The notes under the pieces: generated by a model
Databases searched by the model: none
Told to the model about the DNA's origin: nothing
Seen by the model: the letters and a program-made list of their open reading frames with translations, nothing else
Translations under genes and position numbers: made by a program
Source of the DNA: Legionella wadsworthii DSM 21896 = ATCC 33877
GTDB lineage: Bacteria; Pseudomonadota; Gammaproteobacteria; Legionellales; Legionellaceae
Reading direction: 5' to 3'
Assembly (NCBI RefSeq): GCF_000701265.1
Contig: NZ_KL370760.1
Span: forward strand, 119,921-183,920
DNA: 64,000 nucleotides
Part shown: piece after piece, positions 1-8,296 of the stretch
Layout: every line of letters starts with the position of its first letter
Numbering within the stretch: position 1 is the stretch's first letter

Positions 1-84
1 ACAGCGCTTTATCGTGCATTTAATTCAAAAGAGACAGAATTAGAAGAAAAATTAAGCAACTCATTAAAACCAGGTCAAGGCTAG
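1..84 (+). CDS. 3' end of a truncated gene
   Basis: The first 27 codons visible in frame 1 run uninterrupted to a TAG at 82-84. The peptide is hydrophilic and ends in SNSLKPGQG. It is the C-terminus of a gene whose body lies outside the window. The product cannot be named from this fragment. Confidence 0.5.
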   Translation, partial: TALYRAFNSKETELEEKLSNSLKPGQG

Positions 85-270
85 CAAATAAATATAGGGT
101 CAAAATCTTATATTCTGCTGCTGAAAGAATCCTGGCTGCAAATAGCCAGGATATGAAGTACATTGTGTCTGCCACAATTAAATGTGTCAGCTCATGAGAT
201 ATTGTCAAGTGTCAACTCATGAACACATAGTGGGTTTTTATTCAATTTATAATACTTATGAAGAAAGAGA

Positions 271-618
271 TTAGGACAATCGATGCGCTGTATTGAGCAC
301 GTGATTCCCTACATCGACTAAATTTGCCACACTGGGAATAGTGGAATTGCCAGAAAAAAATCCGAAGGCAGCTTGCGATGCACGCCCAATATTTGCTGCG
401 ATCGCAATTTCAGACCATTGGTTCGGGATGACTGCTTCTGCCGCATGAATCAGGATATCAGGAACATATTCAAAAAATGCAGCTTCCGGATTAGTTAAAT
501 ATTGATAACTGACGAGTAGTGCAATACTTGCATTATATCCTCTATATGCAGTACCCCAATTCAAAAAATTAGACCAGCTAAAATGGTTCGTCTGAGTTTC
601 TTTCTTGCTAAATGACAT
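271..618 (-). CDS. hypothetical protein, 115 aa
   Basis: I do not recognise this protein. The ATG at 618 is preferred because AGGAG lies five bases upstream; a GTG one codon earlier is also possible. It has no clear signal peptide. The middle part is rich in Ala and aromatic residues (SIALLVSYQYL, then AAFFEYVPDILIHAAEAVIP) and could be membrane-associated helices. It stands alone between intergenic stretches. The good ribosome binding site argues that it is a real gene. Confidence 0.5.
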   Translation of the reverse strand: MSFSKKETQTNHFSWSNFLNWGTAYRGYNASIALLVSYQYLTNPEAAFFEYVPDILIHAAEAVIPNQWSEIAIAANIGRASQAAFGFFSGNSTIPSVANLVDVGNHVLNTAHRLS

Positions 619-915
619 CACATCTCCTTTGTTTTATTAAAAGCATAAAAAAATATTGGCAAAAGTTTTTAACATAAATAGAAATTAAATGACATCATTA
701 AACAGTTTTCTGTCTACTCTTTTTACCAATAGATTTTCATTCTATTTTGCTGGTCTATGTTTGATCGGGATATGGGATTTGTTCAATACATTTACCTTAT
801 GTGAATCATTGTCGATTCAAGTCAAAGTTTGCCAAAAGCGTGGACTTAGTGAAACAAAGCACAGATCACCCCGGAGAGAAAAATATTTGGTTGTCTACCG
901 CTCAAATCCCATAAT

Positions 916-1581
916 TTAATTTCTTAATCGATCACGATTCACTTTGTCTCTTGCATCAAGCCATAACCGAAAACGATACAGCGTCCTGTTTCCAAACAAT
1001 GTGCGGATTGAAATGAACATGATAAAGCCTTTTAAAAAGTGGAATTTTGATCCTTTCCTAATCAAAAAATCACATTCTTCTCCTTTTGTAGGGATAAATA
1101 ACCGTTTATTAAAAATTAATTTAGGAAACGCGAGTAAGAAATAATTGTTAATGCTTTTTCCATGGGTTCCAAATATTAAAGGCCCTCGGGGAGAACGGAG
1201 AAGATCTACGTACAACACAAGAAAAAAATAAAATACCCAAAACTTTTTTCGATGCTTCTCTTCTATCCATAAGCAGGTGATTTCATGCGGCGGCTTTTTT
1301 TTAAAACTGTGTTTCGAGCTAAGTTCTTCTAAGGTAGAAGGAGGTAAAGGTAGAAAGGTACGATAATCAGGACCTGAACAAATACAATATCCTGCAGCTA
1401 TATTGTCTTCAGAATCCGTGTAAAAAATACGAACCTTAGAATTTTTAAAATATTCTAAATCAACCTGATTGTGAGCCAGCGAGGCATATTTGTCTCTAAA
1501 AACTTCAAGCATGGCAGTATCATTCTTTTCAATAATCTTCGTCTTAATCATAAACAGCGCCGGTGGATGAGGTATATTCAT
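916..1581 (-). CDS. hypothetical protein, possible acyltransferase-like fold
   Basis: This 221-residue protein has no recognised family. The N-terminal half (IIEKNDTAMLEVFRDKYAS, then IRIFYTDSEDNIAAGYCIC) resembles the opening strands of GNAT-like or autoinducer-synthase-like folds, but that is only an impression. The C-terminal third is strongly basic and aromatic. An alternative start is the Met at residue 11 (1551); neither start has a good ribosome binding site. It is monocistronic and has no linked gene to suggest a role. Confidence 0.5.
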   Translation of the reverse strand: MNIPHPPALFMIKTKIIEKNDTAMLEVFRDKYASLAHNQVDLEYFKNSKVRIFYTDSEDNIAAGYCICSGPDYRTFLPLPPSTLEELSSKHSFKKKPPHEITCLWIEEKHRKKFWVFYFFLVLYVDLLRSPRGPLIFGTHGKSINNYFLLAFPKLIFNKRLFIPTKGEECDFLIRKGSKFHFLKGFIMFISIRTLFGNRTLYRFRLWLDARDKVNRDRLRN

Positions 1582-1815
1582 TATAGCTTATTATGATATA
1601 TTTCAATTCAGTTTGATTATTTATGTACCATTTTAATTGAATTGATTTTCTTATTTAAACCATTTCGATTTCAGAATCTGACCGATCAAATCATGTTTTG
1701 CGTTGATAAGGCTCTACACTTGCTGGAGTTTCAATTTAATTCCTTATCTAAATGTTTTGATGGTATAATAGCCAATATGAGTAAGTTTTGCCATTTATAG
1801 ATTTGGAATAGTATT

Positions 1816-3303
1816 ATGTTTTTTATTAGTTATAAAAATTTTAAAAATTTAAAAATAAAAGAAAATTTTGAGTTAGATCCCATCCTTGATAAGGAATTAA
1901 TTGAAGAATTACTTAGAATAAGATCTGTAAATCCAGAACGTTTTGATATGTTGATAAAATCAAAAAGAACTTTTGTATTCAGTGATCTGAACGAGTTAAA
2001 AAAAGATGCAGAATACTTTTCAATATTTAAGTCTTATGAGGATAATTTAAAAAATACCAACTACCTTAACACACAGTTTCATCTTAATCTTGCGAAAGCC
2101 TGGCCTTCAATTAAGGACGTTTTAACGCAACTGGAAATTAGAAAAATGGCATTGTCCTCCATAGGCCAAGATCCTCTCCAGCGTGAAATAATTATCAAAC
2201 TGGTTAATAGTGAGCGACGATTTAAATCACTGGAAAGCTTTAATTATGAAGTTGCATTTAGGTTCAATGCAGTCAAACTTATGAATAATGAGAAATTTCA
2301 TACACTGAATGGCTATTATCAATATCCAACAGCTGAAGCGAATTATCTACAACTCAATAAAAATTATTGGACTCAAGAAAAAAACAAATTAGGACTTTTT
2401 ACCGTAAAGGAAGGAGTATTACCCTCTGAAGCAATAGAGTCCATTTTTGATGATACAACAAAAATAGTTCTTGAATGCCATAGCATGATGATGTGTATTC
2501 AATATAAAGCATTATTAGATAGTATCGGCGCAACCAATTTTAATCTACTTTTTAAAAACCATCCTCTTATCATTGCAGATGGCTTTTTAATTGAGGATCA
2601 TAAACAGGAGATGTTAGAAATCTTTTCTCTTTCTCATTGCAAAAAGGAAGATTATATCCCGGGGGATTGGTTGTATCTTTCTAATTTTCCAGAATACAGC
2701 CATGCAACCTTATTTGATTACTCGAAAGATGGCAATGGCCTTCACTCGATGTTTATGGGTAATGAGCAATATCGGGGGTTTGGTTCTCCTTTAATGACAG
2801 AAAAGGAAGCTGAACTTCATTTTTTGGAAATTTATAATGAAGATTTTTGCGCCTTTCCAATTAAATTAACAATTGAAAATATCGATATGAGTACAATGGG
2901 GTTGGATTGTGAAGAAGAAGAACTCCAAAAAGGTCAAAAAGTAATCATAAATGGACATATAAACTGCCCGATAGAAGAATGGCAATATGTCGAGTGTATT
3001 TATCATGGAGATGGGCGGTTCGAATGTAGTAAATTAGATATGAAAGACGCCACGGAAGAAGAAATTATATTAGCTTTATTAGAAAAGTATAATTCCTTAC
3101 TTCCTCAAATGAAAACTGAGAAGGATTTAAAAGATCTTAGGATGTTTCGAGGAGGGGACAAAGTGAGAACGATTAACTTTTCCAGCGAACGATTTAACTT
3201 TCTCTTTGAACCAGTTTTAAGCTTTAAATTTTTCGATAAAAACAAATCCGTCGGGACAGACCCAAGCCAGATGAAAAAACTGAGTGATCCTCCTTTTATT
3301 TAA
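1816..3303 (+). CDS. Tgl-like protein-glutamine gamma-glutamyltransferase (transglutaminase), effector candidate
   Basis: The middle of this 495-aa protein resembles Bacillus Tgl spore-coat transglutaminases. NYWTQEKN and GLFTVKEGVLPSEAIESIF (about 183-211) are followed by the signature LECHSMMMCIQYKALLDSIG (about 219-238). This matches the FEC...YKAVLD block that holds the Tgl catalytic Cys and its adjoining Glu, here E220-C221. A GDWLYLSN segment (283-290) matches the GD..YFKNP block of Tgl, and GNEQYRGFG may correspond to the second acidic region. Tgl is about 245 aa, so this protein has about 130 extra residues in front and 150 behind. It lacks a signal peptide, and Legionella does not sporulate, so a translocated protein-crosslinking or deamidating effector is the likeliest role. 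That role is inference. Confidence 0.6.
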   Translation: MFFISYKNFKNLKIKENFELDPILDKELIEELLRIRSVNPERFDMLIKSKRTFVFSDLNELKKDAEYFSIFKSYEDNLKNTNYLNTQFHLNLAKAWPSIKDVLTQLEIRKMALSSIGQDPLQREIIIKLVNSERRFKSLESFNYEVAFRFNAVKLMNNEKFHTLNGYYQYPTAEANYLQLNKNYWTQEKNKLGLFTVKEGVLPSEAIESIFDDTTKIVLECHSMMMCIQYKALLDSIGATNFNLLFKNHPLIIADGFLIEDHKQEMLEIFSLSHCKKEDYIPGDWLYLSNFPEYSHATLFDYSKDGNGLHSMFMGNEQYRGFGSPLMTEKEAELHFLEIYNEDFCAFPIKLTIENIDMSTMGLDCEEEELQKGQKVIINGHINCPIEEWQYVECIYHGDGRFECSKLDMKDATEEEIILALLEKYNSLLPQMKTEKDLKDLRMFRGGDKVRTINFSSERFNFLFEPVLSFKFFDKNKSVGTDPSQMKKLSDPPFI

Positions 3304-3433
3304 TATCCAGGTCTTGCTTAAATGATATAAGTTATGTGTATCATTCATATTAATCACGAAGACATTAATACACTACAAGATCGCGTCAACTCCGACTCGC
3401 AGCTCTTTCCCGAAAGACTCCCTAGTAAACCCA

Positions 3434-3460
3434 GGGGGTCAGGCCTTGAATTATGAATTA
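3434..3460 (+). repeat. dispersed GGTCAGGCCTTGAA element
   Basis: A G-run followed by GGTCAGGCCTTGAATTATG. Near-identical copies occur at 14787 and 32003, and inverted copies at 4688 and 14934. Here it lies upstream of the AI-2E gene, with the inverted copy at 4688 downstream, so the gene sits between two facing copies. It resembles REP-type elements mobilised by RAYT transposases, but no transposase is in the window. Confidence 0.55.
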
Positions 3461-3537
3461 TCTATTTAAATTACTGGACTAATAGTTAATTAAGGTAAAT
3501 TATTATAAATTAAAGTAAACTTATAAAACATGAGAAC

Positions 3538-4578
3538 ATGATAAAGACGAAATCATCCATAGAGTTAAAAATATTAGTTGGTATTGCATTTCTGTATATC
3601 ATTGCATTCTCTCAACATATTTTGTTTCCTCTCCTGTTGTCTTTTCTCTTATATTTGTTACTCAGTCCATTTTTGGATTTGCTTATTGATATTAAAATTC
3701 CGAGGGTCATTGCTTCTACATTTATCTTAAGCGGCATACTGGGCATTATTGCCATATTTATTATTTTTATCATCCCACCCGCTTCAAACTGGATCGCAAA
3801 TGCACCGGATAATTTTAAAATCATTGAAGGTAAATTTAGAACAGTAAAGACCTCTTTAGGGAAAATTAACCAAGCAGCTGAAAGTGCTCAATCCATAACA
3901 AACATTGATAAAAAAAAGAACGTGATTGTAACACCTAACGTCAGCCTTGCCCCTTCTCTATTCAACCTTACCACGGATATCCTTCTTTCTATTGGTACAG
4001 TGGTCATTTTGCTTTTCTTTTATTTAATGTATTTTAAGTCCTTCATCCAAAAATTAGAATTAATTATTTACAATCGGAAAAAATTACCAGCTCCTGAAAA
4101 TCCATATATTCTTACTCTAAAAAATGAAGTATCTAAATATTTATTCACTTTTTCATTAATATGCCTTTTCTTTGGATTAGTCATGATGATCATTTTTTGG
4201 TTGCTTGATCTGCCTAATGCTCCGCTTTGGGGCGCTATGGTGACACTCCTCACATTTATCCCTTATTTAGGACATTTATTTGGCATTATTATCATTTTAT
4301 TTGTTTCTTTAATCACATTTGATTCATACCTGGAAATTTTTGCACCGCCTATCTTATACTTTTTAATTGCTGTTATAGAGGGACAGCTCATCACGCCAAT
4401 ATTTTTAGGAAGGCGCCTAAAATTAAATCCATTTCTAATTTTTCTAACGATTCTCATTTGGAGCTGGCTATGGGGCGTACCAGGTGGGATTATTTCTGTT
4501 CCACTTCTTGTTACGCTTAAAATAACATTGGAATATATTCCTTCATTAGCAAAATATTCTACTTTGCTTGAGAAATAA
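3538..4578 (+). CDS. AI-2E family transporter (YdiK/PerM-like permease)
   Basis: This 346-aa protein is an integral inner-membrane protein of the AI-2E family. Members are put forward as exporters of small molecules or as sodium/proton antiporters. Two N-terminal membrane segments (about 8-75) and a soluble loop (about 90-140) precede a C-terminal bundle. The bundle holds the typical GLVMMIIFWLLDLPNAPLWG and FIPYLGHLFGIIIILFVSLI segments, then QLITPIFLGRRLKLNPFLIF, the most conserved family stretch. Length is normal. It is a single gene flanked by facing dispersed repeats. A shrunken second copy of the locus is present at 8100-8262. Confidence 0.85.
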   Translation: MIKTKSSIELKILVGIAFLYIIAFSQHILFPLLLSFLLYLLLSPFLDLLIDIKIPRVIASTFILSGILGIIAIFIIFIIPPASNWIANAPDNFKIIEGKFRTVKTSLGKINQAAESAQSITNIDKKKNVIVTPNVSLAPSLFNLTTDILLSIGTVVILLFFYLMYFKSFIQKLELIIYNRKKLPAPENPYILTLKNEVSKYLFTFSLICLFFGLVMMIIFWLLDLPNAPLWGAMVTLLTFIPYLGHLFGIIIILFVSLITFDSYLEIFAPPILYFLIAVIEGQLITPIFLGRRLKLNPFLIFLTILIWSWLWGVPGGIISVPLLVTLKITLEYIPSLAKYSTLLEK

Positions 4579-4687
4579 GGGGTGACAATATAAAAGCGGG
4601 CAATTTAGTTTAAAAGAAATTGGGGATTATTTTTTTGTCTTATTCTACTTTAAGGACAAATAGAAAAAATAAGACCTTAGATTAGTA

Positions 4688-4712
4688 AACTCAAAATTCA
4701 AGACCTGCCCCT
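4688..4712 (-). repeat. dispersed GGTCAGGCCTTGAA element, inverted copy
   Basis: The sequence CAAAATTCAAGACCTGCCCC is the reverse of the element at 3434. It lies in the gap between the AI-2E transporter and the outer-membrane protein gene. Confidence 0.5.
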
Positions 4713-4760
4713 AGAAGTAAAAATTAGCCTCAGCTTTTACTGCTCCATAAGTAACAGTAA

Positions 4761-5609
4761 TCAGGCAAAATGATAATTTATTCCAACTCTGACACTTCCA
4801 ATAGAAGCAGTAAGAGCCGTATTCGCATCAGTACTACCCCAAAGAATAGCTGGGGTTTCAGCGGCGTTGCGTTGTGCAAGTACAGCAGGGACGTTCAAGG
4901 TATTCAAACGATAGTAAGTGTAATCAATCTTTACACTCCAGGGCTTAAATAACCATTCAACTCCTGCACCAGCAGTCCAGCCGGGGAGGGTTTGACTTAA
5001 GTTATTTTGCATGGCTATCGGGGGGAAAACTGTTGGCCCCAATGATTCATTAACTGACCAAGCTGTATCCAACCCAATTTTACCATAAGCCAAACCTCCG
5101 GTGCCGTAGATTAAAAAATTTGGATGATAAAGATAGCCTAAACGAGCACTCACGGTACCTAGATAATGAATCTTCTGTTGAACTGCCAGAGAGCCTACGT
5201 AATACTCATCAAAATTCGTTAAATTAACGACTTTTTGCAAGGCATAGGTGCGATCTGAATCGACTAAACCATCGAAACCAACATTAAGACCCAGTAAAAT
5301 TTTTTTGCTTTGTTGGTAGTTGTAGCCCGCTTGACCTCCGGCTAAAAATCCAGTGGAATCCAGGGAAAAATTATTAGTAGCCACTAGCACTAATGCATTT
5401 GCAATATTTCCAGCGCCCAAAGGAAATATTGGATTGATATAATTAACTGAACCGGTGGTGACAATTTTATTGGCTTGGGAACTCCAGTATCCGGCGTTAC
5501 CCCCAAGATAAAAACCATTCCAATTGGTATCGGTGCTAACCCCTACCCTGCCAGAATATGTAATATTGCTGGCTACAGACAGAATTAAAGAAAGCACTAT
5601 TTTTTTCAT
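4761..5609 (-). CDS. outer-membrane beta-barrel protein
   Basis: This 282-aa protein starts with a signal peptide (MKKIVLSLILSVASNITYSG). Alternating hydrophobic strands typical of an eight-stranded OmpA-like or porin-family barrel follow: WNGFYLGGNAGYWSS, FLAGGQAGYNYQ, LGLNVGFDG, VSARLGYLYHPNFLIYGTGG, PGWTAGAGVEWLF and WSVKIDYTYYRL. It ends in VRVGINYHFA, whose terminal aromatic residue before Ala fits BAM recognition. Legionella genomes carry many such surface proteins of unknown substrate. The related protein at 23025 has the same architecture. It is 51 bases downstream of the secreted-protein gene at 5661 on the same strand, so co-transcription is possible. Confidence 0.8.
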   Translation of the reverse strand: MKKIVLSLILSVASNITYSGRVGVSTDTNWNGFYLGGNAGYWSSQANKIVTTGSVNYINPIFPLGAGNIANALVLVATNNFSLDSTGFLAGGQAGYNYQQSKKILLGLNVGFDGLVDSDRTYALQKVVNLTNFDEYYVGSLAVQQKIHYLGTVSARLGYLYHPNFLIYGTGGLAYGKIGLDTAWSVNESLGPTVFPPIAMQNNLSQTLPGWTAGAGVEWLFKPWSVKIDYTYYRLNTLNVPAVLAQRNAAETPAILWGSTDANTALTASIGSVRVGINYHFA

Positions 5610-5660
5610 AACTTTTTTGTAACTCCATTTTTGATTAACCCATTAGGTATCAAGATATTA

Positions 5661-6248
5661 TTAAAATTGTGCCAAAAATTGGGGAACGCTCATATGGGTA
5701 CCTGGTAAATTATTATAGAAAACATCCCCCGGTCTAACCGGAGTCATATAAGACCAGTGGATCAAACCGCTGACACCATTTTGCCCACTATTCATTTGCA
5801 TAATGAAAGAACATTGACCACTGCTTTTCACCTTCAAATCACCGATACCATTGACAAGGTCCGTTCTTGATGAGGTACCTGAATAAAAAGTGATGTAGAC
5901 CTTTCCTTCGGTAGTCACAGAGCCTACTAGATATCTTTGAGATAAGAGGCTGTTATTGATAGCGGTATAAGATTGTCCAGTAAAATATCCTTGATTATAA
6001 CTGGAAATGACCCAAACCGTTTGGTCACTCACCGGAGTAAAAATAGCATTATCATAGACGTAGGCAAGCAATGTTTGGGGAGGAACTACCCATGTTGAAT
6101 TTTTAAAACAGTATTGGTAGGGATCAACAGAATTCAATGAGCCGTCTGATTCAACTGCAGAAGAGTTAGGTACTACTGGATTGCTAATTGCATGGCATAC
6201 AGATAAAAAAATTGAGAGTATGATTGAAATAAAAAATTTATATCTCAT
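5661..6248 (-). CDS. secreted hypothetical protein
   Basis: This 195-aa protein has an N-terminal signal peptide (MRYKFFISIILSIFLSVCHA) and then a soluble domain rich in Ser, Thr, Tyr and aromatic residues, with no motif I recognise. Paired Cys residues (YQYCFKNSTW and SGQCSFIMQ) could form a periplasmic disulfide. It may be co-transcribed with the downstream barrel gene. It is probably a periplasmic or secreted protein of unknown function. Confidence 0.65.
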   Translation of the reverse strand: MRYKFFISIILSIFLSVCHAISNPVVPNSSAVESDGSLNSVDPYQYCFKNSTWVVPPQTLLAYVYDNAIFTPVSDQTVWVISSYNQGYFTGQSYTAINNSLLSQRYLVGSVTTEGKVYITFYSGTSSRTDLVNGIGDLKVKSSGQCSFIMQMNSGQNGVSGLIHWSYMTPVRPGDVFYNNLPGTHMSVPQFLAQF

Positions 6249-6362
6249 TAATTATCCTCGAAATTTTATAGCACCCTGAGAGATTCTACTTACTTAAATT
6301 ATGCCAATCAAACAATTTCTTTCTACATGAATACTCTAATCAAATTAACTTTGGAATCAATT

Positions 6363-6462
6363 GATTTTCGATTATCTATCTATTCTTTACAATCGTCAGA
6401 ATGATAAACCCAGGGTTTCGTACCAGATGAAACACTTCATCGTCTTTTTGGTCTATGCTGGT
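6363..6462 (-). pseudogene. fragment of a second ADP-ribosyltransferase-like gene
   Basis: About 95 bases here match 8667-8765, inside the gene for the tandem ADP-ribosyltransferase-like protein, at roughly three quarters identity. Both contain CCCAGGGTTTC flanked by TCAGAATGAT and the run TCATCG. The matching coding segment corresponds to the KKGDDLFQTGMKPWVNHSDN region. Reading frames are broken, so this is a remnant of a duplicated or rearranged copy. Confidence 0.6.
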
Positions 6463-6482
6463 GATTTTTAAGAGTCCAAAGT

Positions 6483-8081
6483 TTATAATCCCGACCCAGG
6501 TAAGCTTCCATTGGGTCTTCTCAATCCATGCATTGAGGCGTTAAAAGCTAGAAACCGATCTAAATTATCCAATAACGGCCAATCATGGTAATAAGGTGAT
6601 TTTTTATTAAGATACTTCAAAGCACTACTGTCAGTTTGATTAAAAAGATCACCAGTTCCATAAGGATCAATAGGTTGAAGTGCTTCATTGTTGTCCCCAT
6701 TAAGAAAGAGAGCACCAGTCTGATTCCCTCGAAGTATCATGGATAAAAAAGAACTAGTCCAAAACCAATTATAGATAGAATCCGCTAGAAGGGTTTTCTT
6801 AATTGAAATCATCCCTATTTGCACGTTAATTTCGTGTTCATATTTATTTCCCCAATTATAAAAATCAATTGTTTGAATATAATATGGAATAATTGATGAA
6901 ATAAAAACAAGCATGGGAATGGGATTAAACAAAGTCCGTTTTATTTTTAATAAACTTCTCATTAATTTTAATAAATAAAATAATAGAGAATGATATATTG
7001 TACTTGCTCCTTTTGAGAACTTTAAAAAGCTTCTTCTATTTGCAAAATAATATAAAGCAGATAGGGCAAACAGAAAGCATATACCCAACCCGGAAAGGAA
7101 TCTGAAGCTATAATTCATTTCAGGGAGGCACCAAAAATTGGTATTTACTATATGAGCAACAGCGATAAGTAAAGCTAATAAAAAATAAGGAGTTTTACTG
7201 TTTTTATTTAAAGAAATTACAAATAAAAATCCCATAAATAAAAAGAAAATAAAATGCGTGCTTATTGTCATCTTAAAAGCATCCCCTGCTGCCCCTGACG
7301 GATGCCCTGGACCAGGAATCAAAAGAGAGGAAATAGATATCACTGTGCTTAAGAAAAAAAATAAAGCGATAACAATCAAAATCTTTGAAAAAAATGTATT
7401 TCTTTCTGTTGTAAGAAACCTTAAAACACAAATTGTAAAAAGCAATGGACCTAAAAATATCATTGTTTCGTAAGTTACAATGATAAAAAAGGAAGAAAAA
7501 AGCAAAATCATTTGCTTCATTTTTCCCATATTGTCGTGCAGCAAAAGAGAAGTGATTAGAGCGGTCAAACCATAGGAGAAATTGTATTCACCTACAGCAA
7601 AAAATCCTGAGCTAAGATAAGAGATAGAAAAAGCAATAACAAACATCCAAAATAAATCAGTTCTTATTTGGATGATTAGTGCTGAAATCCATAAGCCAAC
7701 TGGTATGGCGATTAAACCAAATCCATATATCTTAATTAAAAAATTTAAATCATTGACGCCAAATTTTAATGCGTAAACAACTGGAATTTGTGGTATGAGT
7801 TGAGAAAATATTCTTGCTTTATAAAAAATAAAAAAATTTTTTGTACTTAAAATATTGATTAGAAAAAAAGAACCATCAGCAAAAAGGCTTACTCCAGCAT
7901 AAATTTCTAAAATAACAAGATTGAAAATTAAAAAAAGCACAAAAAATCTAGGCGTTATTTTAATGTAAGTTTGATAATCAAAAAGATTAGGCCTTAGATT
8001 TGTAATTTTAAATTTCAAGGTCTGAACCTTACAACCAATGTCAACAATCGAGCTCATTCCTTGCTTCATCATCAGCCTCAT
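6483..8081 (-). CDS. polytopic inner-membrane protein of unknown function
   Basis: This 532-aa protein has about 11-12 hydrophobic helices (for example FFVLFLIFNLVILEIYAGV, YGFGLIAIPVGLWISALII, FWMFVIAFSISYLSSGFF, FFLFMGFLFVISL). It ends in a soluble tail with a two-proline, Gly-rich terminus. The layout resembles GT-C type glycosyltransferases or oligosaccharide-related membrane proteins, but I see no defining motif. The true start may be one of several nearby Met codons (MRLMMKQGM). It lies between remnants of two duplicated genes (6363 and 8100), so this locus has been rearranged. Confidence 0.65.
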   Translation of the reverse strand: MRLMMKQGMSSIVDIGCKVQTLKFKITNLRPNLFDYQTYIKITPRFFVLFLIFNLVILEIYAGVSLFADGSFFLINILSTKNFFIFYKARIFSQLIPQIPVVYALKFGVNDLNFLIKIYGFGLIAIPVGLWISALIIQIRTDLFWMFVIAFSISYLSSGFFAVGEYNFSYGLTALITSLLLHDNMGKMKQMILLFSSFFIIVTYETMIFLGPLLFTICVLRFLTTERNTFFSKILIVIALFFFLSTVISISSLLIPGPGHPSGAAGDAFKMTISTHFIFFLFMGFLFVISLNKNSKTPYFLLALLIAVAHIVNTNFWCLPEMNYSFRFLSGLGICFLFALSALYYFANRRSFLKFSKGASTIYHSLLFYLLKLMRSLLKIKRTLFNPIPMLVFISSIIPYYIQTIDFYNWGNKYEHEINVQIGMISIKKTLLADSIYNWFWTSSFLSMILRGNQTGALFLNGDNNEALQPIDPYGTGDLFNQTDSSALKYLNKKSPYYHDWPLLDNLDRFLAFNASMHGLRRPNGSLPGSGL

Positions 8082-8099
8082 ATCCTTTGTTTAATGACT

Positions 8100-8262
8100 A
8101 ATATTTAATTAAGCTAAATTATTATAAATTAGAATGAATCCATAAAAAATGAAAACATGATAAATACAATCATCCATTGAATTACGGCTCAAAATAACAT
8201 TGGAATATATTCTTCATTAGCAAAATATTCCCTTTACTTGAGAAATAGGGGGGTGACATCCC
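8100..8262 (+). pseudogene. internally deleted remnant of an AI-2E transporter gene
   Basis: The first part (8100-8195) matches the upstream region and first codons of the intact transporter at about 3484-3570. It shares TAAATTATTATAAATTA and the ACATGATAAA start region. The second part (8196-8262) matches the 3' end of that gene at 4511-4580, sharing AAAATAACATTGGAATATAT and TTCATTAGCAAAATATTC. About 0.9 kb of coding sequence is missing between the two. The remnant directly precedes the convergent ADP-ribosyltransferase-like gene. Confidence 0.75.
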
Positions 8263-8296
8263 CTATTTAGATAAGAAATTAAAAGATCAGTCACCT

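Noticed and set aside
689-919. 76-codon frame on the plus strand
   Set aside because: No ribosome binding site, no recognisable content, and it overlaps the end of the 916-1581 gene. It may be chance in AT-rich sequence.
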